From Bacillus pseudomycoides (lineage in GTDB: Bacteria; Bacillota; Bacilli; Bacillales; Bacillaceae_G): a stretch of DNA of 64,000 nt. The DNA lies in assembly GCF_002551005.1 (NCBI RefSeq), contig NZ_NVOY01000003.1, positions 298,734-362,733 of the forward strand, read 5' to 3'. The notes under the pieces were generated by a model. That model did not search any database, was not told where the DNA came from, and was given only the letters and a program-made list of their open reading frames with translations. Below are positions 1-6,624 of the stretch, piece after piece. The position numbers were made by a program, and so were the translations under genes. Every line of letters starts with the position of its first letter. The first letter of the stretch is position 1.

Positions 1-357
1 TTGAAAACCATAATCTCGAAAAGCTGCTGCGGCTTCTTTCGCAAATCCATTTCCCCAGTACTCTGGGAGTAGCCAATAACCAACCTCAATCTCTTCTTTT
101 CCATCAACGCGTTGCCTAACAAGTCCCGCATGCCCCATTGGTTCTCCCGTTTCCCTATGTAAGATTAAAAATAAACCAAGTCCACATTCGTATCCCGGTA
201 AGACCCAGCTTTCAAGACTTTTTTTACATTGTTCATACGTTTTTGGAGTCCCTTTCCCGATGTAACGAATTACTTGATCGTTCGCCCATAAAGAAGCGTA
301 AAAATCCAAGTCATCCATTGTATATTTACGAAACTGTAAACGATCTGTATGAAACAT
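1..357 (-). CDS. GNAT-family N-acetyltransferase, partial (3' end outside window)
   Basis: Reading leftward from ATG at 357, 119 codons run open to the window edge, so the C-terminus is missing. The start follows an AAGGGAGGAAG Shine-Dalgarno. The protein begins MFHTDRLQFRKYTMDDLD and contains GEPMGHAGLV and IEVGYWLLPEYWGNGFAKEA. These are the beta-strand and acetyl-CoA-binding loop typical of RimJ/RimL-type acetyltransferases that modify the N-terminal amine of proteins or small molecules. The substrate cannot be told. Its first 32 bp overlap the end of the upstream LacI-type gene, so the two are probably co-transcribed. Confidence 0.85.
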   Translation of the reverse strand, partial: MFHTDRLQFRKYTMDDLDFYASLWANDQVIRYIGKGTPKTYEQCKKSLESWVLPGYECGLGLFLILHRETGEPMGHAGLVRQRVDGKEEIEVGYWLLPEYWGNGFAKEAAAAFRDYGFQ

Positions 358-1381
358 ATTCTTCCTCCCTTCTTGTCGATTCTCTTTCTATAACCGAAAT
401 AGGTAATTGTATCTGTTTCACATGTTCTCCCCGTGATTGTTTATGCAATTGAATAATGGAATGCTTTGCCATACTTGCAATCGAGGTAGAAATAGTTGTT
501 ATATTAGGATTCATCATCATCGAAATTTCCTGATTATCAAATCCAATTACACCAAAATCTTTCGGAATACAAATTCCCATTCGCTGTGCTTCCATAATCA
601 TTCCAGCAGCTATTTCATCACTACCTGTAAAAACTGCATCGGGAGCATTTTTTATGGATTGCATCATCTGTAGCACACGTTTCCCATCTTTTAATCCATA
701 ACAATTAGGAAATATCCATTCCTGTCGCAATGATAGATGATGCTCACATAAAGCTCTTTTATATCCTTTATATCTTTTTCTCTGCGCTCTACTTTTTAAT
801 GTATCATAACAAAATCCAATGCGTGTATATCCTTTTTCTAAAAGATGCTTTGTTCCTAAATACCCTGCCCGTTCTTCATCAAATTGAACTGTTGCTATCA
901 ATTCTGTTTCTACATGCTCATTGCATATAACAATCGTACCTGAAGTACCTACACATTCGATCTCATCAATCGGCAAAGAAAGTGTCGCAAAAATAAGCCC
1001 ATCTAGCTTCTTCGTTCTTACGTAATGAATAAAGTCTCTTTCTCTCTCTGGAACATAATTTGATTGTAATATCACAACATCATAACAATCTTCCTTTAAA
1101 ATATTACTTATTTCTTGAATGAATTGACTAAAGAATGGATGGTATAAATTCGGTACTACTACACCGATTAAATTCGTTTGAAGACGACGTAAATCTTTTG
1201 CTACCGCTACAGGGACATAATTTTTTTCATCAATAATCGCTTGCACTCTTTCTCTTAATTCTGATCGAACATACGGATGATGATTAATTACACGGGAAAC
1301 GGTCGCTTTCGAAACTCCAGCTAATTTTGCAATCTCTTCAATTGTAGAAATTTTGACTCTCCCCCTTGACCTGTAACGCAT
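326..1381 (-). CDS. LacI-family transcriptional regulator
   Basis: This 351-residue frame has the LacI N-terminal helix-turn-helix (TIEEIAKLAGVSKATVSRVI) followed by a periplasmic-binding-protein-like sensor domain (NLIGVVVPNLYHPFFSQFIQ, AVFTGSDEIAAGMIMEA, GFDN). Such proteins are dimeric repressors of sugar or metabolite genes; the ligand is unknown. The start is uncertain. ATG at 1381 has no clear ribosome site, whereas AGGGGGAGA at 1366-1358 points to a start near 1357-1349. There the codons are GTC AAA ATT, none of them a standard start. It is divergent from the HAD gene and overlaps the GNAT gene at its 3' end. Confidence 0.9.
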   Translation of the reverse strand: MRYRSRGRVKISTIEEIAKLAGVSKATVSRVINHHPYVRSELRERVQAIIDEKNYVPVAVAKDLRRLQTNLIGVVVPNLYHPFFSQFIQEISNILKEDCYDVVILQSNYVPERERDFIHYVRTKKLDGLIFATLSLPIDEIECVGTSGTIVICNEHVETELIATVQFDEERAGYLGTKHLLEKGYTRIGFCYDTLKSRAQRKRYKGYKRALCEHHLSLRQEWIFPNCYGLKDGKRVLQMMQSIKNAPDAVFTGSDEIAAGMIMEAQRMGICIPKDFGVIGFDNQEISMMMNPNITTISTSIASMAKHSIIQLHKQSRGEHVKQIQLPISVIERESTRREEEYVSYRSFTVS

Positions 1382-1440
1382 TTCAGAATGTACAGTATAT
1401 AGTAAGTTATATATCTATTATAAATGGAGTGACCTTAAAT

Positions 1441-2196
1441 ATGGGAAAAATTCAAATTTTAGGTGAAATTATTAATACAAAGGCCGTTGCTTTCGATAAG
1501 GACGGTACATTATTTCAGGCTATCCCGTTTTGGTATGAAATTGATAGACTAAGAAAAGATAAATTTTCACAAATTGTCGGCGATGGATACGAGTCACTTT
1601 GGGAAAAAGCAGTTGGTTTCGTCCATCCTGATCAAGTTGATTTTAAAGGATTATTAGCAGTGGCCCCTGAAGAGGATGAAATCATTGTTACCGCGAGCTT
1701 GTTATATCAAATTACAAAATACCCATGGCATCACTGTAAAGAACTTGCCGCTGCTATTTTTAAAGAAAGCGATGAAGAGTTATGCATCGAAAATGCTTTT
1801 CATCCGATTGAAGGAGCAGCTGATTGTATAAGCTCCTTACAAAGGGAAGGTATTTATACAGGAATTTTAACATCGGACAATCAATTACGAACAAAAAAGT
1901 GTATTGAACTTCTTCGCGTACCACCTTTACATTTTCTTCTTACTCCAGAAGATGTAACATGCGGAAAGCCGAACCCAGAAATGATTATAAAAACATGCAA
2001 ACAACTTGGCATTCAACCAAAAGAACTCGTTATGATTGGGGATACTGTTGTGGATGTGAAAATGGCCAAAGAGGCAGGGAGTATTGCTGTAGGGATTGCC
2101 AATCACGAACATGCAATAGAAGAGTTAACATCGTATGCTGATTTTATCATTACAGCTTACACCGACATTCAAGTTTTAACTAAAAAAACTACATAA
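1441..2196 (+). CDS. HAD-superfamily hydrolase (phosphoglycolate phosphatase-like)
   Basis: The start at 1441 is chosen because GGAGTG lies nine bases upstream; the frame is open further upstream without a ribosome site. The 251-residue protein has all four HAD motifs: DKDGT near residues 19-23 with the nucleophile and acid Asp, GILTSDN, the Lys in KPNPEMI, and MIGDTVVDVKMAKEAG with the metal-binding acids. A cap domain lies between motifs I and II. It should hydrolyse a small phosphate ester in the cytosol; the substrate is unknown. It is divergent from a LacI-type regulator, which may control it. Confidence 0.88.
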   Translation: MGKIQILGEIINTKAVAFDKDGTLFQAIPFWYEIDRLRKDKFSQIVGDGYESLWEKAVGFVHPDQVDFKGLLAVAPEEDEIIVTASLLYQITKYPWHHCKELAAAIFKESDEELCIENAFHPIEGAADCISSLQREGIYTGILTSDNQLRTKKCIELLRVPPLHFLLTPEDVTCGKPNPEMIIKTCKQLGIQPKELVMIGDTVVDVKMAKEAGSIAVGIANHEHAIEELTSYADFIITAYTDIQVLTKKTT

Positions 2197-2312
2197 ACCC
2201 CCTCTTTCTTTTTAGGCGAGCGAGAGCATCTGACCATGCATAGAAACGGTCAGGGTCTTTTTCTACCACATGCAAAGTTTAAGTGGGAAGAGAGAATACT
2301 TTTTCTCTATTA
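2190..2312 (+). repeat. Dispersed intergenic repeat, copy A (truncated)
   Basis: Contains the family core CGAGAGCATCTG...CATGCATAGAAACGGTCAG...CCACATGC found in five other places in this window. This copy has a degenerate right end. It starts at the stop of the HAD gene, and its inner CTGACC/GGTCAG stem could serve as that gene's terminator. It resembles the bcr-type repeats of the B. cereus group; the subfamily was not determined. Confidence 0.75.
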
Positions 2313-2320
2313 TACTAGTC

Positions 2321-2411
2321 GGTAAATCTCCCACATACGATTTTCAGAGATTTACCGCATATAAGAATTTATCGCTATAGGATTTACCTATAGCGATAGA
2401 TTCTTATATGC
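2321..2411 (-). terminator. Two abutting perfect hairpins after the IsdG-type gene
   Basis: Positions 2357-2411 form a 25-bp stem with one G-T wobble and the loop ATTTA. Positions 2321-2356 form a second hairpin with a 10-bp perfect stem (GGTAAATCTC / GAGATTTACC). They begin five bases past the monooxygenase stop, so they probably end that operon, although no T-run follows. The top of the big stem (GGATTTACC) is complementary to the arm of the small one, so alternative pairing is possible. Confidence 0.65.
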
Positions 2412-2415
2412 TATT

Positions 2416-2739
2416 CTAGTTCATTTCAACTGCCGAATTCTCTGCTAGTACAACCTCATACATTGATATTTGATTACCAAGTATGTATTCCTTCTGTACC
2501 TGTTTTCCGCTATGCGCACGGCGAAATGCTTCGCCTTTTGTCCATAGTGTAAACGCTTCTTTATTTTTCCATGTTGTACATATCCGGTATTCTTCGTACT
2601 CTTCTAATCCTTCTGTTCGCAAAATTTCAAGCCTTACAAACCCCGGAGATTGTTCAATCCCTTTTCGCTCTCTAAAGCCTTTTAATAACTCTTCTCCAAA
2701 TCCAGATTGTATACGAATTGCATTTGTAACAACGTACAT
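2416..2739 (-). CDS. isdG: IsdG/HmoA-type heme-degrading monooxygenase
   Basis: A 107-residue protein, the usual IsdG length, built as one antibiotic-biosynthesis-monooxygenase (ferredoxin-like) domain. The catalytic triad of IsdG enzymes (Asn7, Trp67, His77 in Staphylococcus) appears one residue earlier as N6 in MYVVTN, W66 in FTLWTKGEAF and H76 in RRAHSG. Such dimeric cytosolic enzymes open the heme ring with O2 and reductant to release iron. The start has AAAGGAAG eight bases upstream. It ends a Fur-box operon with an IsdE-like binding protein and FecCD-type transporter, which supports a role in using heme iron. Confidence 0.85.
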   Translation of the reverse strand: MYVVTNAIRIQSGFGEELLKGFRERKGIEQSPGFVRLEILRTEGLEEYEEYRICTTWKNKEAFTLWTKGEAFRRAHSGKQVQKEYILGNQISMYEVVLAENSAVEMN

Positions 2740-2793
2740 ATTGATATCTTCCTTTCCATTATAGATGTTATAAAGTAAATTCCCGTTAATCGG

Positions 2794-3192
2794 CTATCCC
2801 TTTATACTAGATAAATAAGCTAATACATTCTCAGCTTTCTCTCCGCCCATTCGTGCATGCTGAATAAGTGGAATGCCGTGTGGACCAGAAGCATATTTCG
2901 CTTCCGGCTGTACTGTTAAAATAGCCTGCACAATTTCTAATTTCCCAAGCATTGCCGCTGCAAATATGTCCATACGTGCCCCTTTTTCTAATAAATAAAG
3001 AGCAATATCTCTGCGGCCAACATGCGCCGCTGCACCTAACGCCGTTTCCCAATCATCGCCGCTCCAATTATAAGAAGCATGGAGCAAACTTGGATTTTCT
3101 ACTAAAAGCTCTTGCACTCTCTCTAAATTCCCATGAGCTGCCATTACAAATTCCCTTATTAATTCACTGGTCATACGTCCTTCTGTTTGCAT
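2794..3192 (-). CDS. Ankyrin-repeat protein
   Basis: The 132-residue protein is mostly ankyrin repeats: helix pairs such as EFVMAAHGNLERVQELLVEN, ETALGAAAHVGRRDIALYLL and DIFAAAMLGKLEIVQAIL. No signal peptide or membrane segment is seen, so it should be cytosolic and bind another protein. ATG at 3192 is preferred because AAGGAG lies seven bases upstream; ATG at 3174 overlaps the ATPase stop as ATGA but has a cramped ribosome site. It lies between the transporter ATPase and the IsdG-type enzyme. Its role in iron uptake is unknown. Confidence 0.85.
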   Translation of the reverse strand: MQTEGRMTSELIREFVMAAHGNLERVQELLVENPSLLHASYNWSGDDWETALGAAAHVGRRDIALYLLEKGARMDIFAAAMLGKLEIVQAILTVQPEAKYASGPHGIPLIQHARMGGEKAENVLAYLSSIKG

Positions 3193-3977
3193 ATCTCTTC
3201 TCCTTTTTTACAAATTCGCTTCGGGGTAAAAAACAGTTTCTCATTTCCTTGAAAAATATCGACTTCAATTCCGAAAACCCGCTGAAACATTTGATGACAT
3301 AATACACACTCTGGTGCTCCGTCATATTGAATTTCACCTTGTTTTAAAACGAGTAAACGATCACTATACCCAACTGCTTGATTAATATCATGAAGAACCA
3401 TAACAATTGTCATGCCAAATTCTTCATTTAAGCGCTTTACTAATTCCATCACTTCTAACTGATGAACAATATCTAAAAACGTTGTCGGTTCATCTAGCAA
3501 TAAAATATTGGTACGCTGCGCTAACGTCATCGCAATCCATGCACGCTGCCTTTCTCCACCCGATAAGGAATGCAAAAGGCGATGTTCATACCCTACCAAC
3601 TTTGTTACACTTAGTGCCCACTCCACCATATTTTCATCTTCTTTGTTCAAACGACTATTCCATGATTTATGAGGCTCTCTTCCAAACTCAACTAATTCCC
3701 TAACAGTTAAATCTAACTGATGATCGTGCATTTGCGGTAACATCGCTAATTTTTTCGCAACATCTGCACTTTTCATTGTATGTATGCTTTTCCCATCCAA
3801 AATGACCTCACCTGTCCTTGGATTAAGTAATCTCGCTATTAAACGTAATAGCGTCGACTTTCCTGAACCGTTTGGACCAATTAAACTAATGATTTCCCCC
3901 GCCTCAATCTGTACATTTATATTTTGAATTTGAAAGCGCTCTGAATGAGAATAAGACACCTCTTTAACGGAAAGCAC
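3171..3977 (-). CDS. Iron/heme ABC transporter, ATP-binding protein
   Basis: A 268-residue FecE/FhuC-type ATPase. Walker A is GPNGSGKST, the signature is LSGGERQRAW, Walker B is ILLLDEPTTFLD, and the switch histidine is in MVLHDINQA. It powers import of a ferric chelate or heme through the adjacent FecCD permease at the inner face of the membrane. The start is GTG at 3977 with AAAGGAGG eight bases upstream. It overlaps the permease by 14 bp and is followed by the ankyrin gene with a short overlap, which indicates translational coupling. Confidence 0.9.
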   Translation of the reverse strand: MLSVKEVSYSHSERFQIQNINVQIEAGEIISLIGPNGSGKSTLLRLIARLLNPRTGEVILDGKSIHTMKSADVAKKLAMLPQMHDHQLDLTVRELVEFGREPHKSWNSRLNKEDENMVEWALSVTKLVGYEHRLLHSLSGGERQRAWIAMTLAQRTNILLLDEPTTFLDIVHQLEVMELVKRLNEEFGMTIVMVLHDINQAVGYSDRLLVLKQGEIQYDGAPECVLCHQMFQRVFGIEVDIFQGNEKLFFTPKRICKKGEEICKQKDV

Positions 3978-5001
3978 TTTGTTTTCCTCCTTTCTGAATT
4001 AAGTATAAGAAGAATGGACCTCCTAAAAAGGAGAGTAAAATCCCAACAGGTAGTTCAATTGGATCAAACCAGCTTCTAGCAATTGCATCAGCAAAGACAA
4101 GCAAGACACCGCCACCTAAGCAAGATAACGGCAATAAATAGCGGTAATCATTCCCAACTAATAAACGTAATATATGCGGAACAACAAGTCCGACAAAACC
4201 AATCAAACCGGAAACACTGACGGCAATCCCAGCTAATAGTGTACTTACTACAATTAAGAAAAATCGGCTTCGTTCTACATTATGACCAAGCAAGCTCGCC
4301 ATCTCATCTCCAAGCATCAGTATGCGAATATGTTTAATCCCTATGAAAGCAAGGACAAGGGCAAAGATTGCATAGTAAATAATCATATTGAAATGCGACC
4401 AGCTTACACCACCAATCCCGCCTGCTAGCCACGGCAAAACAGATTGTACTTTATCACTATGTAACAACATGAGTGCCGACGTTGCAGCTCCAATTAAAGC
4501 GTTAATGGAAACACCGACTAAAACAATCCGAGACGGCGGCGCCCCTTTTTTCCAAGACAAAGCATAAATAACCATCGCTGTTATAAATGCTCCTAAAAAT
4601 GCGCCAAGGGGCAGAAACGTCATATGCTGGGGAAATAAAATCATAATAACGATGGCAACGAGCCCTGCTCCTGATGAAACCCCAATAATTCCAGGGTCTG
4701 CAAGCGGATTTCTCATCACTCCTTGTAATAAAGCACCCGATGCAGCTAAACACATTCCCACGACAAATCCAACAAGTACACGTGGAATACGCAAATCCCA
4801 CACAATTCGATGGACAGTTGAGTTTTCATCTTGTATACCTAATGCTATGTCTTGTAATGAAAAAAATAAACTCCCTGCAATGAGTCCATAAAAGAGGACA
4901 AGAACCGTCATAGCAATTAAAGCGACCGTCAATATCCATCTTTTCTTTGCAAAAGGGTGTGACTTTTCTTTTATTACTGCATTACTTTGCATATTCATCA
5001 T
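3964..5001 (-). CDS. FecCD-family iron/heme ABC transporter permease
   Basis: A 345-residue polytopic membrane protein with about nine to ten hydrophobic segments and the FecCD hallmarks LRIPRVLVGFVVGMCLAASG, GVMRNPLADPGIIGV, GLIGFVGLVVPHILRLLVG and an ELPVGI turn near the C-terminus. Family members form the homodimeric channel of siderophore, heme and cobalamin importers. ATG at 5001 overlaps the binding-protein stop as ATGA; later ATGs at 4998 and 4992 fit the AAGGA site better, so the first residues are uncertain. It is the second gene of the Fur-box operon. Confidence 0.9.
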   Translation of the reverse strand: MMNMQSNAVIKEKSHPFAKKRWILTVALIAMTVLVLFYGLIAGSLFFSLQDIALGIQDENSTVHRIVWDLRIPRVLVGFVVGMCLAASGALLQGVMRNPLADPGIIGVSSGAGLVAIVIMILFPQHMTFLPLGAFLGAFITAMVIYALSWKKGAPPSRIVLVGVSINALIGAATSALMLLHSDKVQSVLPWLAGGIGGVSWSHFNMIIYYAIFALVLAFIGIKHIRILMLGDEMASLLGHNVERSRFFLIVVSTLLAGIAVSVSGLIGFVGLVVPHILRLLVGNDYRYLLPLSCLGGGVLLVFADAIARSWFDPIELPVGILLSFLGGPFFLYLIQKGGKQSAFR

Positions 5002-5945
5002 TTCCTTACGTCTTGTAAGCTTTTATACATAAAGTCCATTGCATCTGTTACCTTTGTACCTGGATTTGAACCGAATAAATCCGGTGGTAAAATAACAACT
5101 CGATTATGTTTTACAGCTTCTAAGTTTTTCCATGCTGCATTTTTCATCATTTCGCCTTCAAATGCTTTTTTTACACCTTCTGGATCACCGTGTGTAATTA
5201 AGAAAATAATATCTGGATTTGCTTCAATAATGCGCTCTGTGCTTAACTGCGCATATTGCGGATATTCCTTCACCTTTGGAAATTCCGCTGCGATATTTTT
5301 CCCGCCTGTTTTTTCTAAAATATCACCAGATAAAGATGTTGGCAGCGCTGCCAAATATGTTCCGGGAGCACCATATACTAAAAGTGCTTTCGCATTACTT
5401 TTTTTCTCATATTTCTTCATGTGTTCTGTAATTTTGTTGTTTAACTCTTTTGCCTTGCCTTCTTTTTGAAGAACTGTTCCATACATATCAATGCTCTTTT
5501 GAATATCTTGAACAGAGTTTGCAGACGAGATAATGACTTTTGTACCTTGTCCTTCTAGCGTTGGAATATTTTTCTCAAATCCGTTATTTGCGACCATAAG
5601 CTCTGATTTTAATCCTGCTATTTGTTCAAAATTCGGCTGGTGTGCATTCCCGATTTCCTTTGCTTTTTTTAGCTCCTCACTAAGAGGCAACTTCGTACTA
5701 GGTCGCCCAACAACATTCCCGCCCAACGCATGGAGAATATCCATATCACCAACACTTAATGTTGCGATGCTTTGCGGTGACTTTGTAAATGTTACTTTAC
5801 GATTTGCGAAGTCTGTGATAATAATTTCCTTTTTTTCTTTTTCTTTTGGCGCTGCAGATGTTTTCTCGCTTTCTTTTGCACTGCAGCCAATTAATAAGAA
5901 AAAAATAGAAAAGATAGCTGTAAATAATGTTATATATTTTTTCAT
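4998..5945 (-). CDS. Heme/iron ABC transporter substrate-binding lipoprotein (IsdE-like)
   Basis: The 315-residue protein has a lipoprotein signal peptide with lipobox LIGC and Cys21, then a two-lobed class III binding protein (IITDFANRKVTFTKSPQSI, ATLSVGDMDILHALGG, YAQLSTERIIEANPDIIFL). A histidine in ITHGDPEGVKKAF sits where I recall the heme-ligating His of IsdE. It would be anchored outside the membrane and deliver heme or a ferric chelate to the permease. SD AGAGGTGAGAG precedes the start and two Fur boxes lie just upstream. Heme is favoured over siderophore mainly because of the IsdG-type neighbour; this is inference. Confidence 0.82.
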   Translation of the reverse strand: MKKYITLFTAIFSIFFLLIGCSAKESEKTSAAPKEKEKKEIIITDFANRKVTFTKSPQSIATLSVGDMDILHALGGNVVGRPSTKLPLSEELKKAKEIGNAHQPNFEQIAGLKSELMVANNGFEKNIPTLEGQGTKVIISSANSVQDIQKSIDMYGTVLQKEGKAKELNNKITEHMKKYEKKSNAKALLVYGAPGTYLAALPTSLSGDILEKTGGKNIAAEFPKVKEYPQYAQLSTERIIEANPDIIFLITHGDPEGVKKAFEGEMMKNAAWKNLEAVKHNRVVILPPDLFGSNPGTKVTDAMDFMYKSLQDVRK

Positions 5946-5960
5946 TCTCTCACCTCTAAT

Positions 5961-6017
5961 TGATATTGATAATCATTTGCTGCTATTTTAATTTAATTGA
6001 TAAAGATTATCATTGTC
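5961..6017 (-). promoter_or_regulatory. Two Fur boxes upstream of the iron/heme operon
   Basis: TGATATTGATAATCATT at 5961-5977 and TGATAAAGATTATCATTGTC at 5998-6017 both match the Fur consensus GATAATGATAATCATTATC closely. They lie 16-72 bases before the start of the binding-protein gene, so iron-replete repression by Fur is likely. Confidence 0.85.
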
Positions 6018-6040
6018 AATAAAAAGTTGTTTTTAACATA

Positions 6041-6082
6041 AAAAAACGTTACTCAAAGATACACACTCTTTAAGTAACGTTT
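6041..6082 (-). terminator. Terminator after yrhC
   Basis: Inverted repeat AAACGTTACT... / ...AGTAACGTTT with a run of Ts on the minus strand, four bases past the yrhC stop. It separates yrhC from the Fur-regulated operon. Confidence 0.85.
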
Positions 6083-6086
6083 CTAT

Positions 6087-6323
6087 TTATAGTGGCTGTT
6101 CATGTTCGTTCTCCTCTAATTTGTCACGCAGCTCTCTCACGCGGTAGAAAAAATAAAATGAACCTCCTAAAAAAGCAGCAATCACACCCATCATAGCAAA
6201 CATTTGCACCGCTTCTTTTTGTCCATTTGGGAGTAATAAACCGAGCATTAAAAATGCACTTAGCGCTAACATGACTTGACCGAAACGAATATAATCAGCA
6301 ATTTTTTGCTGTAATTCTTTCAT
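6087..6323 (-). CDS. yrhC: YrhC-family small membrane protein
   Basis: A 78-residue protein with an N-terminal helix, two hydrophobic segments (GQVMLALSAFLMLGLLL and MFAMMGVIAAFLGGSFYFF) and a charged C-terminus, matching the YrhC family of unknown function. SD AAAGGAGGAG precedes the start. In B. subtilis yrhC ends the yrrT-mtnN-mccA-mccB-yrhC operon; here about 3.3 kb carrying adhE and two repeats separates it from mccB. Confidence 0.8.
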   Translation of the reverse strand: MKELQQKIADYIRFGQVMLALSAFLMLGLLLPNGQKEAVQMFAMMGVIAAFLGGSFYFFYRVRELRDKLEENEHEQPL

Positions 6324-6415
6324 TCTTCAATCACTCCTCCTTTTCACTGTATCATATTTTCATCGTTTCGTAGGCAAGTAAATACAGCCAATGAGGGAGA
6401 AGTTTTCCATGAACA

Positions 6416-6592
6416 CAAATTGAAAAAACGGGATAAAAAACCCTTTTCTTTTTAAGGGGGGCGAGAGTATCTGGTCATGCATAGAAGTGGTCAGATACTT
6501 TTCCTGCCACATGCCATATGAAAACCAAGAGAGAAAGCAAGTAGCGATCCCTTTTTCTCTGCATAGTAGTGACTTACATGTTGAAAAGTCAA
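6416..6592 (+). repeat. Dispersed intergenic repeat, copy B
   Basis: Same core as the other copies (CGAGAGTATCTGGTCATGC, TTTTCCTGCCACATGC, CTCTGCATAGTAGTGACTT). It lies between yrhC and the adhE terminator; the whole gap 6324-6591 holds nothing else that could be recognised. Confidence 0.75.
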
Positions 6593-6622
6593 GAAAGAGC
6601 CGTAATTGTACGGCTCTTTCTA
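6592..6622 (-). terminator. Terminator after adhE
   Basis: AAAGAGCCGT / ACGGCTCTTT stem followed by TTTC on the minus strand, three bases past the adhE stop. Confidence 0.85.
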
Positions 6623-6624
6623 AT

